A stretch of DNA of 64,000 nt from Terebella lapidaria. Taxonomy: Eukaryota > Annelida > Polychaeta > Terebellida > Terebellidae. The notes below the pieces were generated by a model that saw only the letters and a list, made by a program, of their open reading frames with translations, was not told where the DNA came from and made no database searches. Every line of letters begins with the position of its first letter. Within the stretch, counting starts at the first letter, position 1. Positions 60,085-64,000 of this stretch are shown here, one piece after another. The position numbers and the translations under genes are program-made. The DNA lies in the NCBI GenBank assembly GCA_949152475.1, contig OX424564.1:31432165-31496164 (forward strand), read 5' to 3'.

Positions 60085-62489
60085 ACTAAACATAACTTTT
60101 GCCAATCATGCCACTTTAATGATCTACAGGTCTGTAATTAGTATGTGAACCGGACATGTGCTGAGGTTAAAGGTCGGGAAATATCATCCAATTATTGCCC
60201 GCAAAATATCCCCCCAAAGGAGCAAATAGCACTGGTGCAGCAACAAAACTTTTGTCAAATATAAACGCAAGTCATAGCTCAAATTTAACATCTGTTCGTT
60301 ACTCGATACAACATGTACAAGTAGATGCTATCGATATTCCAAATCTACCCTTATCACTTACTTTGCATGCACCTTTACCTTCACCGATAGCACATAATCA
60401 AAAGGAGGCAATAAGAAGAAAATGACGCCCCCTTCTTCAAAGACATTTGAGGACAGGTTCAGGTACTGGCAATTACCTGTTCACATCTGCCTTTTGATGG
60501 GCAACATCAAGAAGTTATCCCATACCTATGTCACTGCATAATGATGGTAATTGTACATTCCTGGATTGTTTTACAAAAAGAGCAAGGTGGCTTTGAAATA
60601 CTATAAGACTTTGTTAATGACATGGCTATATCCTTTTATGGGTGTAAACATGCATGCATATATTTCTCTTTACGATATTTGGTTTAACGATATTAGCATG
60701 ATTATTGGCAGCGGGCTTTATGATATTGTAAATACAAATATGCCAAAATGAACCTGATAAAAAAACAAGTATTTTAATGTGTACCTTCATTCAGAAATAC
60801 AGGACCTTTTGACGAAAATTGATATGATGGAGGAAATGCCCCAAATACATGTGAAGTTGTACATTGCCCTAGAAACAACTGGCAAAATAGCTATATTTAC
60901 AAATTTCACTATTATGTCAAGTACCATTACTACTGGAGGCAAGTGGTAGATGGTTTTCGAATAATTCAATAAATAAGGGTAATAATCAGGTTGAATATTG
61001 ATGAAATTCTTGCACCAGACATTTCTAGCATTAAGAATATGTCACGTCTGACATCACAAATATTACATCACGAATACGGTATGTTTCTAGTCACCAGATA
61101 GGATCTAGTTGCTATGGTGACATGCATTCTATCATTATCATGTGTGGGATGACAATGAAATGTGACCGAGATACCAATTCACCTGATCAAAATAGCAAAC
61201 TAAATTTTGTAAAGTTAACCCAATTTTATACGTTATATATAGCATAGTGGCTTCGCTGAACATTGAGTGTGCACCGAATATATCATATACTGTGTTATGA
61301 ATGAATTTTTGGATGAGTGAACAAGATGATTCAAGATTTCCCTAACTTATAAATAGCATGAATAAATCATTACTATTTACAATATACTGCAAAATTTACA
61401 ATTGCAAAATGCGTACATCTACCTATGATGGCTTTGCAAACATTTCCATTTTTGACATGCGAATGTATATATTTATAGATGAGGATTTTAGCCAGACGAT
61501 CTTAACCGTCACTAATAATTATCGCTATTTCCGTCGAGTATTCATTCGATGTGGAAATTCTATATTGGCCAATAATTAGCAAACGCAGAGCTCCCTCCTT
61601 ATTGTGTAATCAAGCTGACAATGCAATTATCAGATTCCAATTGGATTCATGAATATTCATGAGTTATCTTTGGCAAAAAAATTGGAATGGGGAAGGGAGT
61701 TAGGGGGGGGAGGGGGTCATAATTTACGTTATGAGTTGTGTATTGAAGGTCAATTCTTATTTGACATTATGTAGGTTGATATATGTAACATCAGGTTAAT
61801 TGGTTTTACATAATTTAGCGATTGCCTCTTGCTAATTTGCAAATATTGATGATACAGTGGTAGCAATATAATCTATGTAATGTGGATACTGGTAAATTAT
61901 GTGTCGTTCAATTGAGGAAGAGAATGGCTAAAACTGAGGGCAATTCACAAAACCCGAATGATGTTTATGCGACCAATATTATCAAGAATATGGTCCAATT
62001 TTTTTTTAGAAATTATTTTTGCGTAAGTGCAAAAAAAAATATATTCATAACAGATCAAACTTAAAAGTAATAGTGCATATAGCAAGCATACTGTTTCAAA
62101 ATAGTCTGACTCAGATAAAACAGAGTAATGATTGATTTGATCATAATTGTCATCAAAACACTCTTCAAAACAACGAACATTCACGATAAATTGTCTTTCC
62201 TTTCATGTCTGAAACTGGAAGCACGGAAACGAGAGAGTCCAGAAACAGTTTTCATGTATCTTCATTAGAGTGGTCCTACAGAAAGATATTCTTTCATGAT
62301 TACGAACAATTCTTCCCTTCGTCACGTCACCGACACGTTTGACAAAAGCAATCAGCTTGAGTAAATGAAGCCTCCCTTCTCGTCGCCATGGCGATGCCAA
62401 TACGGCCCATTCCATCTTCATTTGACAAGATGCCTGCCACAGTCATGTAAATCATGCAATCGCTACAACTGTCATAGCTAATACAGTCG

Positions 62490-62503
62490 GTCACCATGGC
62501 AAC
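62490..62503 (+). promoter_or_regulatory. X-box (RFX-type) palindrome
   Basis: GTCACCATGGCAAC matches GTNRCC-N2-RGYAAC exactly. It lies in a complex, CpG-containing stretch with a second imperfect copy (GTCGCCATGGCGAT) near 62,383. Confidence 0.45.
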
Positions 62504-64000
62504 GTGTTTGTGAAAGCCCGGCAACGGTCGACCCACCCAGAGGAACTCAAGTGTTCAGGGCGCAATATTTTACGCCTTTAGGGAGCTGTAAAAAGCTGTA
62601 AACATTGGCAATCGCTGTGGGGAAAAGTAGAGTGTCCATATTCATCATATTGGCTTTGGCCTTAACTATGAAACAACGTAATTATTTGAGCCATTCGCTC
62701 CATGAAAGATGTATTCTGGGAATAACGAGGCGTCAACCTTACTTTCGATAATAATTGAGAGGGCACTCTCTCGACGACAAATCCTGTCGTTATGACGACA
62801 AATTACTCCTCTTGAGATGCTGTTAAAAGCCTATTTCTATACAATGTTGGCATAAATTCCAGCGAAATAACATTGAAGATGAGATATTATGATGTCTCGT
62901 TCTTTGAATGAAGCAGACTGATAGTAAACACACAGTGTCATCAAAGATTTTTTTTTTCATTTTTTTCTTTGAAGTAATGAATGCAATCATTTTTACTGGA
63001 TTTTTTTATGATTATACGGTTGTGGCATGCAGATCAGTACTGTAATATATTGTATGTAGATCTACTTGGAATTTTGAAAATAGGGTCAGCGATAATTGAA
63101 TACCAGAAAATTATCATATTCATGAAGTATCTTGAATTTACATGTATTTACAATGTAGTACAAGACTTTATCAATGAAGACTTGTTTATATTATTGATCT
63201 CATGCATATTCATAAATTACTCGCATTGTACTATGCCATTAACATCACAATACATTGCACAGGCAAATTATCAATACTAATAATATATCGTGTTCCTATT
63301 AATATATGGCATGACTTATATATATATGTACTGAACAGGCAACAGCATTAACTGCCTGATGAATGAATGAACCTATACCTTCTTCCAACCAACCCTGTGT
63401 AATAACAAATAACAAAGTCAGCTTGCATGGAAAAATACATAAATTATCAATAACATCGTCCATCTTCAGTTCTGACCCTTTGGTGTACTCTAAGATGTCA
63501 AGTTGGGTTATCCTGTTCTTCCAGGTATGGAAGGTCAATCGGTTTAACTCCATCAGTGTGAAGTGCATTCCTTTTTTGTACAATGATCTTCACTGGTTAA
63601 TGGTTAGTTGTCCATTAAATATAAAGTTATCATCGTTCGTTAAGAAACTTGAAAACTGCACGCACAGATTGGACGCAAAGTTTAAACGTTCAATGAGTGA
63701 CGTAAATTCAAAGAGAATATTCTTATTCAGTGCTGTATTAAATTGTATATATCCTGTGCACTGAATGACCTACCTGGAAACAAGTCACATAAAAAGAAAC
63801 AATTAAACCGAAAGCGGTCAAGCTTGGTAATTTAATCGAACAAGATCTCCATGAATGGAAATTTGTCCGAAAATGAAAACTGTCAGAAAATGGTGTGAAT
63901 AAAACACAGAAATCATTCCAACTATACATTATGTCCCTAGAATTAATCCCATTGACAAAATATTAAAGTCATTTTTTATCTGTTCATGTTTTTGTCTTCT

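Larger units (their letters stand above)
54346..64000. other. Noncoding region to the window end
   Basis: No exon or RNA gene recognised. About 54,540-55,100, 56,780-57,200, 57,840-58,320 and 62,200-62,850 are complex unique stretches, two of them with X-box palindromes. A 72-bp tandem duplication lies at 58,781-58,924 and a 15-nt C-run at 60,070-60,084. The N-terminal TOX exon, if in the window, would be here or in the preceding parts. Confidence 0.45.

Noticed and set aside
1-64000. tRNA, rRNA, CRISPR array or virus-derived element
   Set aside because: I looked for characteristic tRNA boxes, rRNA cores, spaced direct repeats and capsid/integrase-type frames and saw none I could support. 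A covariance-model or profile search would be the decisive test.

Overview
This is a eukaryotic, AT-rich genomic window with intron-containing genes, GT-AG introns, a LINE fragment, miniature DNA transposons and satellites. The organism is most likely a marine invertebrate: a TOX-family gene with the invertebrate-type C-terminal Cys/His module sits beside rolling-circle-like elements with subterminal hairpins and core tandem repeats, of the kind known from molluscs and other marine animals. The sequence does not let me choose between lophotrochozoan and ambulacrarian or other deuterostome.

Layout. (1) 1-1,074 (+): the last four coding exons of a gene that begins outside the window. They end in the first half of a PHD-like Cys/His pattern. 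(2) 1.1-10.2 kb: repeat-rich spacer with a LINE 3' tail, an 873-bp foldback transposon built from a palindromic 20-bp satellite, a 33/34-bp minisatellite, a candidate promoter near 4.7-4.9 kb, a 5'-truncated LINE reverse-transcriptase fragment, a 76-nt near-perfect hairpin, and a 565-bp hAT-type miniature transposon with an 8-bp target-site duplication. (3) 10,243-13,108 (+): a complete three-exon C2H2 zinc-finger gene (701 aa, nine fingers). (4) 13.9-15.2 kb: a degenerate element full of AGGTCA motifs, with a terminal hairpin. (5) 18,784-29,111 (-): seven coding exons of a TOX HMG-box transcription regulator, complete at the C-terminus. Its first coding exon was not securely found. (6) 29.1-64 kb: no convincing exons. 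This is probably the upstream intron and/or 5' flank of TOX. It holds scattered complex, conserved-looking noncoding stretches, long G/C homopolymers, several RFX-type X-box palindromes, a 429-bp miniature element with double hairpins (39,968-40,396), and a 2.1-kb element carrying nine copies of an exactly 147-bp satellite (52.2-54.3 kb).

The C2H2 gene and TOX are convergent (3' ends about 5.7 kb apart) and both are predicted nuclear regulators, but nothing shows that they work together. The strongest leads beyond ordinary annotation are the 147-bp array, whose every unit carries nuclear-receptor half-sites; the double-hairpin miniature element; the foldback element made of CpG-decaying palindromes; the X-box set; and the restriction of very long G-runs to the TOX side of the window. 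No virus-derived element, CRISPR array, rRNA or convincing tRNA gene was recognised.
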